NCBI GenBank assembly: GCA_016292515.1
Contig: JAEDIJ010000022.1
Coordinates: forward strand, 1-31,368
Source of the DNA: Victivallaceae bacterium
Lineage (GTDB): Bacteria > Verrucomicrobiota > Lentisphaeria > Victivallales > Victivallaceae
Direction: 5' to 3'
Length of the DNA stretch: 31,368 nucleotides
Shown one piece after another: positions 8,488 to 17,958 of this stretch. The stretch's first letter is position 1; every line of letters begins with the position of its first letter. The translations under genes were made by a program, and so were the position numbers. The notes beneath the pieces are model-generated. The model saw nothing but the letters and a program-made list of their open reading frames with translations. It was not told where the DNA came from and made no database searches.

Positions 8488-10896
8488 CTACACCGCCATT
8501 GATTTCGTCCGCTCGTCGACGAAGTGGCGGATGTTGGAAAGATTCACGATCTTTTCAACGCCGTCCGCGCTTTCGACCACAAGGGTCGGCGCCTGACGGA
8601 TTTCGAGGGCGCGCGCCCGCTCCGGCTCCTGATCGGAAACGACGACGTCATAGGCGAGTCCCGCCTTGTCGAGAAACGTTTTGGCGATCCGGCAATTGGG
8701 GCAGGTGCTCGTTGTGAAGAGCGTAAGTTTCGCTTCTTTCGCGTCGTGATGATCGCAACCGCACGCCGTTTCCTGTGCCGGAGCAACGACTTTGCCGTCG
8801 CCGTCGACGAAATGGCGTTTCATCGACAATCCGGCGTTGTAGACTTTGCGGTCTTTGTATTCCTGCGCCTTGCCGTCGTTCCAGTTCTGCACCGGGCGGT
8901 AGTAACCGGTGATGCGGCTGTAAACTTCGGTCGTGCCGCCGCAATCCGGGCATTTGAACGCCTCGCCTGCGATATAGCCGTGGTTGTGGCAGATCGAGTA
9001 GGTCGGGCTCAGCGTATAGTAGGGCAAGCGGTAATTTTCGGCGATCTTGCGGACGAGGGCGGCGGCGGCGCGCCAGTCGGGCATCTTTTCGCCGAGGAAG
9101 GCGTGGAAAACGGTGCCGGAGGTGTAGAGCGTCTGCAAATTGTCCTGAATATCGAGCGCGGCGAAAATGTCTTCGGTATAGCCGACGGGCAGATGGGAAC
9201 TGTTTGTATAGTAAGGAGTTCCGCAATCTCCGGCGGCGGTGATGATATCGCCGAAACGCTTTTTGTCGTGTTTGGCGAGCCGGTAGGAAGTCGATTCCGC
9301 CGGGGTCGCTTCAAGGTTGTACAAATCGCCGTACATTTCCTGATAGTCGGAAAGGCGTTCGCGCATATGGTTCAAAACGTCCTGCGCGAATTTCTGCGCC
9401 GCGTCGTGGGTGAGATCCTGACGGACCCACTTGGCGTTGAGCGCGGCCTCATTCATCCCGACGATGCCGATCGTCGAGAAGTGGTTGTCGAATTTGCCGA
9501 GGTAGCGGCGCGTATAGGGATAAAGTCCTTCTTCGAGCAGTTTGTTGATGACGCCGCGTTTGACTTTGAGCGAACGCGCGGAAATATCCATCATATGATC
9601 GAGCCGCGCGTAGAAGTCTTTTTCATCCTCCGCGAGGTAGGCGATACGCGGCAGATTGATCGTGACGACGCCGATGGAACCGGTGCTTTCGCCGCTGCCG
9701 AAGAAACCGCCGGATTTCTTGCGCAATTCACGCAGATCGAGGCGCAGACGGCAGCACATACTGCGGATGTCGCTCGGCTCCATATCACTGTTGACGTAGT
9801 TCGAGAAATAGGGCGTACCGTACTTCGCCGTCATCTCAAAGAGCAGTTTGTTGTTTTCGGTTTCCGACCAGTCGAAATCGCGGGTGATCGAGTAAGTCGG
9901 GATCGGGTACTGGAAGCCGCGTCCCTGCGCGTCGCCCTCAATCATCGTTTCGATGAATGCGCGGTTGACCATATCCATTTCGGCTTTGCAGTCCTTGTAC
10001 TTGAAATCGACTTCCTTGCCGCCGACGATGCAGTTGAGTTCCGCGAGGTCGTGGGGCACCGTCCAGTCGAGCGTGATGTTGGAAAAAGGCGCCTGCGTAC
10101 CCCAGCGCGACGGCGTGTTGACGCCGAAAATGAAAGATTCGATGCACTTTTTGACCTGATCGTAGGAGAGGTGGTCCACCTTGACGAAAGGCGCGAGATA
10201 AGTGTCGAAAGAGGAAAACGCCTGTGCGCCCGCCCACTCGTTCTGCATAATGCCGAGGAAGTTCACCATCTGGTTGCAGAGCGTCGCCAGATGCGAAGCC
10301 GGCGCCGAGGTGATCTTGCCGGGGACGCCGCCGAGACCTTCTTTGATGAGCTGTTTGAGCGACCAGCCGGCGCAGTAGCCGGTCAGCATCGAAAGGTCGT
10401 GCAGATGGATGTCGGCGTTGCGGTGCGCGTTGGCGATCTCGTCGTCGTAGACTTCGCTCAACCAGTAGTTCGCCGTGATCGCGCCGGAGTTGGAAAGGAT
10501 CAAGCCGCCGACCGAGTAGGTGACGGTCGAGTTTTCCTTGACGCGCCAGTCGTTGATCTTGACGTAGTCGTCAACGGTCTTTTTGAAGTCGAGGATGGTC
10601 GACTTGGCGTTGCGCAGTTTCTCGTGCTGACGGCGGTAGAGGATGTACGCCTTGGCGACGTCGCCGTAGCCCGCCTGAACGAGCACCGATTCGACGCTGT
10701 CCTGAATATCTTCGACGTTGATGAGTCCCTCTTTGATCTTCGGCTCGAAATCCGCCGTGACTTTGAGCGCGAGAAAGTCGATGATCGACTGATTGTACTG
10801 CTTCTCCTGCGCTTCAAACGCCATTTTGATCGCGTCGGAGATCTTGACTAAATCAAAATCGATGTTTTTGCCGTTCCGTTTCTGAACCTGATACAT
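8488..10896 (-). CDS. nrdD: Anaerobic (class III) ribonucleoside-triphosphate reductase with fused glutaredoxin-like domain
   Basis: 802 residues. It reduces NTPs to dNTPs by glycyl-radical chemistry under anaerobic conditions. The N-terminal ATP-cone (about 1-95) is the allosteric site. The catalytic barrel has the tandem cysteines C381-C382 in SMCCRLRLD. Near the core's end are the zinc-binding residues C636, H639, C649, C652 and the glycyl radical site RITGYY with G664. Beyond this, after a Cys/His-rich linker, residues about 722-802 form a glutaredoxin/NrdH-like fold with a CPNC redox motif (732-735), cis-proline region APTLVV and a normal C-terminal end. Typical NrdD ends soon after the glycine loop, so this is a fusion; it suggests that a thiol redoxin supplies electrons (inference). 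The start has AAGGAG about 12 nt upstream. nrdG is 55 nt upstream on the same strand. Confidence 0.95.
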   Translation of the reverse strand: MYQVQKRNGKNIDFDLVKISDAIKMAFEAQEKQYNQSIIDFLALKVTADFEPKIKEGLINVEDIQDSVESVLVQAGYGDVAKAYILYRRQHEKLRNAKSTILDFKKTVDDYVKINDWRVKENSTVTYSVGGLILSNSGAITANYWLSEVYDDEIANAHRNADIHLHDLSMLTGYCAGWSLKQLIKEGLGGVPGKITSAPASHLATLCNQMVNFLGIMQNEWAGAQAFSSFDTYLAPFVKVDHLSYDQVKKCIESFIFGVNTPSRWGTQAPFSNITLDWTVPHDLAELNCIVGGKEVDFKYKDCKAEMDMVNRAFIETMIEGDAQGRGFQYPIPTYSITRDFDWSETENNKLLFEMTAKYGTPYFSNYVNSDMEPSDIRSMCCRLRLDLRELRKKSGGFFGSGESTGSIGVVTINLPRIAYLAEDEKDFYARLDHMMDISARSLKVKRGVINKLLEEGLYPYTRRYLGKFDNHFSTIGIVGMNEAALNAKWVRQDLTHDAAQKFAQDVLNHMRERLSDYQEMYGDLYNLEATPAESTSYRLAKHDKKRFGDIITAAGDCGTPYYTNSSHLPVGYTEDIFAALDIQDNLQTLYTSGTVFHAFLGEKMPDWRAAAALVRKIAENYRLPYYTLSPTYSICHNHGYIAGEAFKCPDCGGTTEVYSRITGYYRPVQNWNDGKAQEYKDRKVYNAGLSMKRHFVDGDGKVVAPAQETACGCDHHDAKEAKLTLFTTSTCPNCRIAKTFLDKAGLAYDVVVSDQEPERARALEIRQAPTLVVESADGVEKIVNLSNIRHFVDERTKSMAV

Positions 10897-10951
10897 TTTT
10901 CCGTTTTTCTCCTTGTTTTTGTCGGTTTTTATGGTTTAAGGGCAAAAAAAA

Positions 10952-11644
10952 TCATTTTCCGCGTATCGCCGCATTGGGGACAAAAACTTTCACTTCGGCG
11001 AGGAAATTTTCCAGATCGGCATCGGTGATGCTTCCCATTTCCGGCGTCAAAGCGAGCACTTCGCCCGAATCGGTGAACTTCTGTAAAAAGTAGGCTTTCG
11101 CGCCGGAGATCCATTGACCGATCTCGGCGAAATCGCCTTTTTCGTGAAAACCGCCGACCACCGTCGTGCGGAATTCGTAATCAACGACGTCGCGTTTCAG
11201 CAAATCGACCGTCGCGCGCACCTTTTCCAAGGCGGTTTCCGAACCGCTGGTCATCGCGTACTTATTTGGCGAATTTTTGATGTCGACGGCGACGCGGTCG
11301 ATCAGTTTCGCGTCGATCAGCTTCGCCAATGCGTCGGGGAAACTCCCGTTGGTGTCGAGTTTCACCGCAAAACCGAGGGCTTTGATCTCGCGGATCAACT
11401 CCGGCAACTCGGCGTGCAGAAGCGGCTCTCCCCCCGTGATCGCCACGCCGTCGAGAATTTTCGTGCGCGTTTTCAAAAAGGAAATCAACTCCTCGCGGCT
11501 GATCGCCATTTCCTCGTCGCGCCCCGTCACCAGCATCGCGTTGTGGCAAAAAGGGCAACGGTAGTTGCAGCCGCAGGTAAAGACCGTACACGCGACCTTT
11601 CCCGGATAGTCCAGCAACGTCAATTTCTGCAATCCGAAGCGCAT
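10952..11644 (-). CDS. nrdG: Anaerobic ribonucleotide reductase-activating protein (radical SAM)
   Basis: 230 residues. It uses S-adenosylmethionine and a [4Fe-4S] cluster to generate the glycyl radical on NrdD. The radical-SAM cluster motif is C26-NYR-C30-PF-C33, and the N-terminus (GLQKLTLLDYPGKVACTVF) is typical of the activase family. GGEPLL in the middle matches the SAM-binding GGE motif. It is somewhat longer than E. coli NrdG (about 154 residues) and like the longer activases found in many anaerobes. It is first in an operon with nrdD and lies directly downstream of paired NrdR boxes. Other radical-SAM activases look similar, but the neighbour settles the role. Confidence 0.92.
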   Translation of the reverse strand: MRFGLQKLTLLDYPGKVACTVFTCGCNYRCPFCHNAMLVTGRDEEMAISREELISFLKTRTKILDGVAITGGEPLLHAELPELIREIKALGFAVKLDTNGSFPDALAKLIDAKLIDRVAVDIKNSPNKYAMTSGSETALEKVRATVDLLKRDVVDYEFRTTVVGGFHEKGDFAEIGQWISGAKAYFLQKFTDSGEVLALTPEMGSITDADLENFLAEVKVFVPNAAIRGK

Positions 11645-11683
11645 TTTCCCAACTCTCTTGTTTTCAGGGGATTTCAGCTTTTT

Positions 11684-11731
11684 ACACTATATATTGTTGT
11701 GAAAGAACAAACTTACCACAACATCTTGTTA
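11684..11731 (-). promoter_or_regulatory. Tandem NrdR boxes upstream of nrdGD
   Basis: Two 16-nt sites match the known NrdR-box pattern (C-W-A-N-A-T-N-T-W-G core). Box 1 is ACACTATATATTGTTG at 11684-11699, box 2 is CCACAACATCTTGTTA at 11716-11731. The starts are 32 bp apart, about three helical turns, as expected for cooperative NrdR binding. Box 1 begins 40 nt upstream of the nrdG ATG and would overlap a -10 region. This predicts dATP/ATP-responsive repression by NrdR, which is encoded elsewhere. Confidence 0.8.
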
Positions 11732-11896
11732 ATCAATATAGCCCCCTCTTGTCGACCTTGCAAGTCTTTTTTCAAGAAATTTCAAAAAAAATTTTTCAAC
11801 TTTTTTTCGTTCCCGCAGGAGAAAAAATTTGACAGCATTTTTATTTGCAAAAAACCGTCCCCGATGCTCTATTAAAAGGCGAAAAAAGGATTTTTT
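11732..11896. other. A/T-rich divergent spacer between nrdG and the TPR gene
   Basis: Very A/T-rich with runs of A and T and a palindromic CTTGCAAG. A TTGACA hexamer lies at 11829-11834, but no matching -10 is found 16-18 nt further on; TTGCAA (11845) and TATTAA (11870) are 19 nt apart. I cannot name a firm promoter. AAGGA before 11897 serves the next gene. Confidence 0.4.
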
Positions 11897-12715
11897 ATGG
11901 ACAAGGCTGATTACGAGGAGCCGCAATGCCTCCTCTCGATGGATGACGGCGGACGCCTCGCGGCGGAAACGCCGCGCGAAACGATCCCGCTTGCCGGCGT
12001 CATCGCCGAATGCGACCGGCTTTTCGCCGGCGAAAATATGGCGGCACTCGGCGATCATCTGCGCTTCTGGCGCAAAAAAGCGTACGAATGCGGCGACAGA
12101 AAAAGCGAATTGAGTCTTTTGAGCGAAATGATGGGATATTACCGGATGACCGGTGACCCGGAGCGCGGCATCCCCGCCGTCCGCGACGCGCTTTCGCTGC
12201 TCGATGAACTTCACTGCGGCAATACCGTTTCCGGCGGCACGATCCTGCTCAATGCGGCGACTGCGCTCAAAGCTTTCGGGCATACGCAGGAGTCGCTCAC
12301 TTACTACGCCGCCGCGAGCCGCGCCTACGGCAGGTCGCTTCCTCCCGGCGACGGACGTTTTGCCGGACTTTTCAACAATATGGCGGCGGCATACCTCGAC
12401 AACGGCGAGATCCGCCACGCCGAAGTTTTCTACGAAAAGGCGCTCGATATCTTAAAGCAATGCGGCAATTTCCCGGATCGCGCGGTAACGTACGTCAATC
12501 TCGCGCAACTTTACCACCGGCTTGACCCCGAAGATCCCCGCATCGAAGAAAATCTGCGCCTTGCAATGGCGTGTTTCGACGCCGACGGCGCCGTGCGCGA
12601 CAATTATTACGCGCACAGTTGCCGCAAGGTCGCGCCCGCATACGGTTTTCTGGGCTTTTTTATGGACGAGGCGGAACTCAACCGCCGGGCGGACGAGATC
12701 TATGCGCGGAATTGA
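11897..12715 (+). CDS. TPR-repeat protein of unknown function
   Basis: 272 residues, no signal peptide, so probably cytoplasmic. Residues about 110-215 contain helix pairs with TPR character: small residues at the turn positions (LLNAATALKAFGH, LFNNMAAAYLDNG, YVNLAQLYHRL) and aromatic packing residues. TPR arrays usually hold partner proteins. The gene overlaps the next by 14 nt, which implies coupled translation and probably a joint function with the DUF4037 protein. I recall the two domains occurring together, sometimes fused, in gut anaerobes, but the cellular role is unknown to me. Confidence 0.8.
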   Translation: MDKADYEEPQCLLSMDDGGRLAAETPRETIPLAGVIAECDRLFAGENMAALGDHLRFWRKKAYECGDRKSELSLLSEMMGYYRMTGDPERGIPAVRDALSLLDELHCGNTVSGGTILLNAATALKAFGHTQESLTYYAAASRAYGRSLPPGDGRFAGLFNNMAAAYLDNGEIRHAEVFYEKALDILKQCGNFPDRAVTYVNLAQLYHRLDPEDPRIEENLRLAMACFDADGAVRDNYYAHSCRKVAPAYGFLGFFMDEAELNRRADEIYARN

Positions 12716-13634
12716 CCTCAATCGCGAATACTTTGACCGCGCGGGGAAACCGATGCTGCAACGCGATTTCCCCGAATTGTGGCAACGTCTCGCCGCCGGG
12801 ATGGCGGGACACGGCTCCGAATGTTTCGGCTTCGACGACGAGATTTCCCGCGACCACGATTTCAGGATCGGCTTCACGATCTATCTCTCGCGCGAAGATG
12901 AGGAAAAATACGGCTTTGCCTTAAATCGCGCTTATTTGAAACTTCTGAAAGACGCGCCGCCGCAAAAAATCGATTCCCGCGAAAGCCCCCTCGGCGAAAC
13001 GGAATACGGCGTCATCGCCATCGAAAAATTCTTTCTCCGCCACCTCGGCACCCCCGGAGTTCCCCGCAACTGGCGCGAATGGCTCTACACCCCCGATTAC
13101 GCCTTTGCCGAAGCCCTCAACGGTGCCGTTTTCTACGACGGCAGCGGGGAATTTTCCCGCATCCGCCGCGAGATCGCCAACGGGATGCCGCACGATGTCA
13201 GACTGAAAAAACTTGCCGCTTATCTTGCAACGGCGGCGCAAAGCGGGCAGTACAATTATCTGCGTTGCCTGAAACACGGCGAAAAAGGCGCCGCTTCCTT
13301 CGCCCTCGGCGATTTCGTCCGCGCGACCGCCAACGCGGTCTTTTTGCTCAATCACGCTTTCGGCTGTTATTACAAATGGCTCTTTCGCGCGATGCGCGCC
13401 CTCCCCATCCTCGGCGACCAAGCCGACGCGCTGGAATTTCTGCTGACCGACAACGCCGACGCCTCAGCAAAGAGCGAAGTCATCGAGTTGATCGCGGCGC
13501 AAATCATCGCGGAGTTGAAACGTCAGCAACTTGTTTCCGGCAACGGCAACGATCTCGAAAATTTCGCCTTTGAGCTTCAATCCGCCATCGTCAACCGTGA
13601 GATCGCTTCATTGCACATTATGGAGGGGGCATAA
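12702..13634 (+). CDS. DUF4037 protein, nucleotidyltransferase-like
   Basis: 310 residues. The N-terminal GSE motif (38-40) followed by D45, D46 and the cluster S49-R-D51-H-D53 resembles the active site of nucleotidyltransferase-fold enzymes that adenylylate small molecules or proteins. The helical C-terminal half (HAFGCYYKWLFRAM and after) also fits DUF4037. The start ATG at 12702 lies inside the end of the TPR gene with GGACGAG a few nt upstream; earlier in-frame codons lie deep inside the TPR gene. No target can be deduced. A drug-modifying transferase is conceivable, but pairing with a TPR protein suggests a regulatory or housekeeping job. Confidence 0.75.
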   Translation: MRGIDLNREYFDRAGKPMLQRDFPELWQRLAAGMAGHGSECFGFDDEISRDHDFRIGFTIYLSREDEEKYGFALNRAYLKLLKDAPPQKIDSRESPLGETEYGVIAIEKFFLRHLGTPGVPRNWREWLYTPDYAFAEALNGAVFYDGSGEFSRIRREIANGMPHDVRLKKLAAYLATAAQSGQYNYLRCLKHGEKGAASFALGDFVRATANAVFLLNHAFGCYYKWLFRAMRALPILGDQADALEFLLTDNADASAKSEVIELIAAQIIAELKRQQLVSGNGNDLENFAFELQSAIVNREIASLHIMEGA

Positions 13635-13648
13635 TAAAACGGCGACAA

Positions 13649-13671
13649 GGGGGACGTGTTCAACGTCCCCC
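13649..13671. terminator. Strong hairpin between convergent genes
   Basis: Perfect 9-bp stem GGGGGACGT / ACGTCCCCC with 5-nt loop GTTCA. It lies 15 nt after the DUF4037 stop and 36 nt after the end of the opposite gene. No T tract follows on either strand, so it may be a Rho-dependent or mRNA-end-protecting hairpin, or an intergenic repeat. The remaining bases up to 13706 show nothing else. Confidence 0.5.
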
Positions 13672-13706
13672 GTGCGGTTATCGTCTGCGATCAGAAAGTA
13701 TGCCGC

Positions 13707-14348
13707 TTACTTTTCCGCGTAAATGCCGCGGGCGGTTTTGGCGGAAATGAGTTCGCGCAGACGGTCGTCGGGGAAAAATTCCGGCATCAGATTGCCGATC
13801 GCGTCGCGGGTGTCCCGATAGACGGAAAAGGCGTGTTCCCGCGTCAGACGCGAGGGGACCGCGCGCATCTCATCCAAGGCGTCGGCGACCTGCCGCGCGA
13901 TGGTTTCCTCTCGGTCGGCGAGGGCGGAAAGATCTTTCACGCCGCGAAAGAGGATCATCGCGTCGATCAGACAGTTTTTCGTGCGCGGATAGCCGGAGCA
14001 CATCAGATTCCACGGGTCGCTGCCGTTGTCGCATTTGTCGCGGAAATCGGTTCGCAACAGAACCGTCGGGAGATCGAGCATTTTGGCGATGCAGAATTCG
14101 ACGACGGTGCCGGAATCAAGTTCCGTGCCGTCGAAATTGGCGAGGATGCAATCGGCGTCGAAAATCATTTCGAAATCGCGGTCGCGGATCTCGCCGATGG
14201 CACGCGCCGCATTGGAGTCGCTACATTGCGGCAGGACGATATGATATTGCGGAGCGACCTTTTCGATCGCCAGCGCCAGATGGAGATTGCCGGCAAGTTC
14301 TTTGTGGTTAAAAAGACCTCCGGCGAAATAGATGTTGAATTTTTCCAT
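13707..14348 (-). CDS. Nucleoside 2-deoxyribosyltransferase-like protein
   Basis: 213 residues. The family cleaves or exchanges the base of 2'-deoxynucleosides (or nucleoside monophosphates) in salvage or clean-up. Supporting sequence: N-terminal IYFAGGLF loop, and the active-site segment FDGTELDSGTVVEFCIA, with D73, D78 and E84 as candidate base-binding and nucleophile residues. The start at 14348 was preferred because the family core begins there and it sits 4 nt after the fumarase stop; ATGs at 14363 and 14396 would overlap the upstream gene. The ribosome binding site is weak for all. It is third in an operon with the two fumarase genes, a link with no obvious metabolic logic. Confidence 0.75.
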   Translation of the reverse strand: MEKFNIYFAGGLFNHKELAGNLHLALAIEKVAPQYHIVLPQCSDSNAARAIGEIRDRDFEMIFDADCILANFDGTELDSGTVVEFCIAKMLDLPTVLLRTDFRDKCDNGSDPWNLMCSGYPRTKNCLIDAMILFRGVKDLSALADREETIARQVADALDEMRAVPSRLTREHAFSVYRDTRDAIGNLMPEFFPDDRLRELISAKTARGIYAEK

Positions 14349-14352
14349 ATTT

Positions 14353-14883
14353 TTATTTTCCATAGAGATTGTTGCCGTCGGCGTCAATGGCGACAATCAG
14401 CGGGAAGTTCTCGACGACGAGGCGGTGCACCGCTTCCGGACCGAGGTCGGGAAACGCGACGACTTCGCACGATTTGATGCAACGCGCGATCAGCGCGCCC
14501 GCGCCGCCCGTCGCGGCGAAATAGACGGCGCCGTATTGTTTCATCTCGGCAACGACTTCCGCGGAGCGGTTGCCCTTGCCGATCATTCCGCGCAAACCGC
14601 ACTGGGCGATCAGCCGCGGCGAGTAGCGATCCATACGTCCGCTCGTCGTCGGACCGGCACTGCCGATCACTTTGCCCGGAGGAGCGGGACAGGGGCCGAC
14701 GAAGTAGATGACCTGATCTTTCAGGTCAACGGGCAGATCTTTGCCGGAATCCAGAAGTTCGACAAACCGCAGATGCGCGGCATCGCGCCCCGTCCAGATG
14801 ACGCCGGAAAGCAACACGGTATCTCCGGCGTGCAAATCTTTGACGGTTTCCGCCGAGAGCGGCAATCGGATTTTTTTCATCAT
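14353..14883 (-). CDS. Class I fumarate hydratase, beta (C-terminal) subunit
   Basis: 176 residues. With the alpha subunit it interconverts fumarate and malate. It corresponds to the C-terminal domain of single-chain class I fumarases and has the GPTTSGRMD signature (77-85), plus FAATGGAGAL and FPDLGPEAV segments. ATG at 14883 overlaps the alpha stop as ATGA, and GGAGG lies 7 nt upstream. L(+)-tartrate dehydratase is a close relative and cannot be fully excluded. In an anaerobe the pair would serve the reductive or oxidative C4 branch of central metabolism. Confidence 0.88.
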   Translation of the reverse strand: MMKKIRLPLSAETVKDLHAGDTVLLSGVIWTGRDAAHLRFVELLDSGKDLPVDLKDQVIYFVGPCPAPPGKVIGSAGPTTSGRMDRYSPRLIAQCGLRGMIGKGNRSAEVVAEMKQYGAVYFAATGGAGALIARCIKSCEVVAFPDLGPEAVHRLVVENFPLIVAIDADGNNLYGK

Positions 14884-15725
14884 AAAGTTACCTCCGCGTG
14901 GCGCGCCGCGTGGCAGTTGAGGTTGACCGCCACCGGCAGACTGGCGAGGTGGCAGGCAAAAGCGTTGATGTGGACGGCGAGCGACGTGATGCTCCCGCCC
15001 AGCCCCTGCGGACCGTGCCCCTCGCGGTTGATGCGTTCGAGGATCTCCTTTTCCAGCGCGGCGTAGTCGGGATCGGCGTTGGGTTTCCCGAGCGGACGCA
15101 ACAACGCCTTTTTGGCGAGGAGCATCGCTTTTTCCGCCGTGCCGCCGATGCCGACTCCGACGACGGTCGGCGGACAGGGGTTGCCGCCCGCGTTGACGAC
15201 GCTCGACACGACGAAATCGACGACGCCCTGCCGCCCGTCGGCAGGTTTGAGCATTTTGAGCTGACTCATATTTTCCGAACCGCCGCCCTTGGGCGCGAGC
15301 GTGATGTGAAGTTTGTCGCCCTTGACGATCTCCAAATGGACGATCGCGGGCGTGTTGGTGCCGGTGTTGACCCGGTGAAAGAGGGGATCGGCGTCGATCG
15401 ACTTGCGCAGGAAGTGGTCGAGATAGCCTTTTTTCGTTCCGGCGTCGAGTGCTTCGTAGATCGTGCCGCGGTCAAGTTTGATCTCATCGCCGTATTCGAC
15501 GAAGTAGACCGCAAAGCCGGTATCCTGGCAGAGCGGCATCGCCGTTTCGCGGGCGATCTGCGCGTTTTCGAGATACTGGCGGAAAAATTCCTTGCCGGTC
15601 GCCCCGGTTTCGCGCGCGGCGCAATCCTGCAACGCGGCGAGTACGTCGTCCGGCAATTCGGTCGCCGCCTTGCGGCAAAGTTCCGCCGTCGCCGCGACGA
15701 TCTCATCAAAAGAGAGGATTCTCAT
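14880..15725 (-). CDS. Class I fumarate hydratase, alpha (N-terminal, Fe-S) subunit
   Basis: 281 residues. This subunit carries the oxygen-labile [4Fe-4S] cluster that activates the substrate as a Lewis acid. Candidate cluster cysteines are C66 (PLCQDTGF), C184 (GGNPCPPTVVGVGIGG) and C271 (NLNCHAARH), all in conserved contexts. FHRVNTGTNTPAI and PKGGGSENMS are further family blocks. Length is right for the split alpha subunit. AGGA lies about 12 nt upstream of the start, which is a long spacing, but no better start is visible. It is first in the alpha-beta-deoxyribosyltransferase operon, behind a promoter at 15757-15785. Confidence 0.9.
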   Translation of the reverse strand: MRILSFDEIVAATAELCRKAATELPDDVLAALQDCAARETGATGKEFFRQYLENAQIARETAMPLCQDTGFAVYFVEYGDEIKLDRGTIYEALDAGTKKGYLDHFLRKSIDADPLFHRVNTGTNTPAIVHLEIVKGDKLHITLAPKGGGSENMSQLKMLKPADGRQGVVDFVVSSVVNAGGNPCPPTVVGVGIGGTAEKAMLLAKKALLRPLGKPNADPDYAALEKEILERINREGHGPQGLGGSITSLAVHINAFACHLASLPVAVNLNCHAARHAEVTL

Positions 15726-15756
15726 AGAGGGGGTATTCCTTTCATTTCTTTTTTAC

Positions 15757-15785
15757 AATATATCATAGGCGCGCGCGAAAAACAA
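15757..15785 (-). promoter_or_regulatory. Promoter of the fumarase operon
   Basis: Minus strand: TTGTTT (15785-15780), 17-nt G/C-rich spacer, TATATT (15762-15757). The -10 is the same hexamer as at several other promoters here. Expected start about 25 nt before the fumarase alpha ATG. Confidence 0.6.
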
Positions 15786-15821
15786 GCGCATCGGGTGTGT
15801 CATTTCGCTTTTTTGCGCCAC

Positions 15822-15843
15822 TGTGACATAGCAAAGTGTGACA
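15822..15843 (+). repeat. Direct repeats TGTGACA upstream of dnaK
   Basis: TGTGACA at 15822-15828 and again at 15837-15843, 15 bp apart. A related TGTGTCA is at 15796. They lie about 80-100 bp upstream of the expected dnaK transcription start, a position usual for enhancer-binding activators. Confidence 0.4.
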
Positions 15844-15893
15844 AAATGGCACAACTGCGGCGTTTTTTTTGCTTTTTCCGGGGAGAAATGCAC

Positions 15894-15910
15894 TTGGCAC
15901 GCGAAATGCT
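15894..15910 (+). promoter_or_regulatory. Sigma-54-like promoter of the dnaK-groES-groEL cluster
   Basis: TTGGCACG-CGAA-ATGCT: the -24 part matches YTGGCACG completely and the -12 part matches TTGCW at 4 of 5. The invariant GG (15896-15897) and GC (15908-15909) are separated by exactly 10 nt. Expected start near 15921, giving a 40-nt leader with AAGGAG before the dnaK ATG. I found no CIRCE repeat and no convincing sigma-70 promoter in 15786-15960. Confidence 0.5.
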
Positions 15911-15960
15911 TCATTGCAGGGTGTAACACGCAAACAACTTCAACATAAGGAGATGATGTT

Positions 15961-17859
<1,899 letters not shown>

Positions 17860-17874
17860 GGAAAAAGGAAATGC

Positions 17875-17902
17875 TCCCGTCCGGCAATTCCGCCGGGCGG
17901 GA
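17875..17902 (+). other. Intercistronic hairpin between dnaK and groES
   Basis: 11-bp stem (arms 17875-17885 and 17892-17902, 6-nt loop) with one G.U pair, and no T tract after it. A weaker TCAGC / GCTGA hairpin follows near 17916-17931. These could stabilise processed mRNA or set the dnaK to groESL expression ratio. The 99-nt gap contains no clear promoter. Confidence 0.5.
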
Positions 17903-17958
17903 ATGAAAGCTGGAAGTCAGCAAATAAGCTGAATTGCCAAACATAAGGAGAGAAAAAA

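Noticed and set aside
8524..10851. 775-codon open frame opposite nrdD
   Set aside because: Same codon-bias artefact; the nrdD frame has a full conserved protein.
15726..15960. CIRCE (HrcA) operator before dnaK
   Set aside because: Searched for TTAGCACTC-N9-GAGTGCTAA; nothing close is present, nor before groES.
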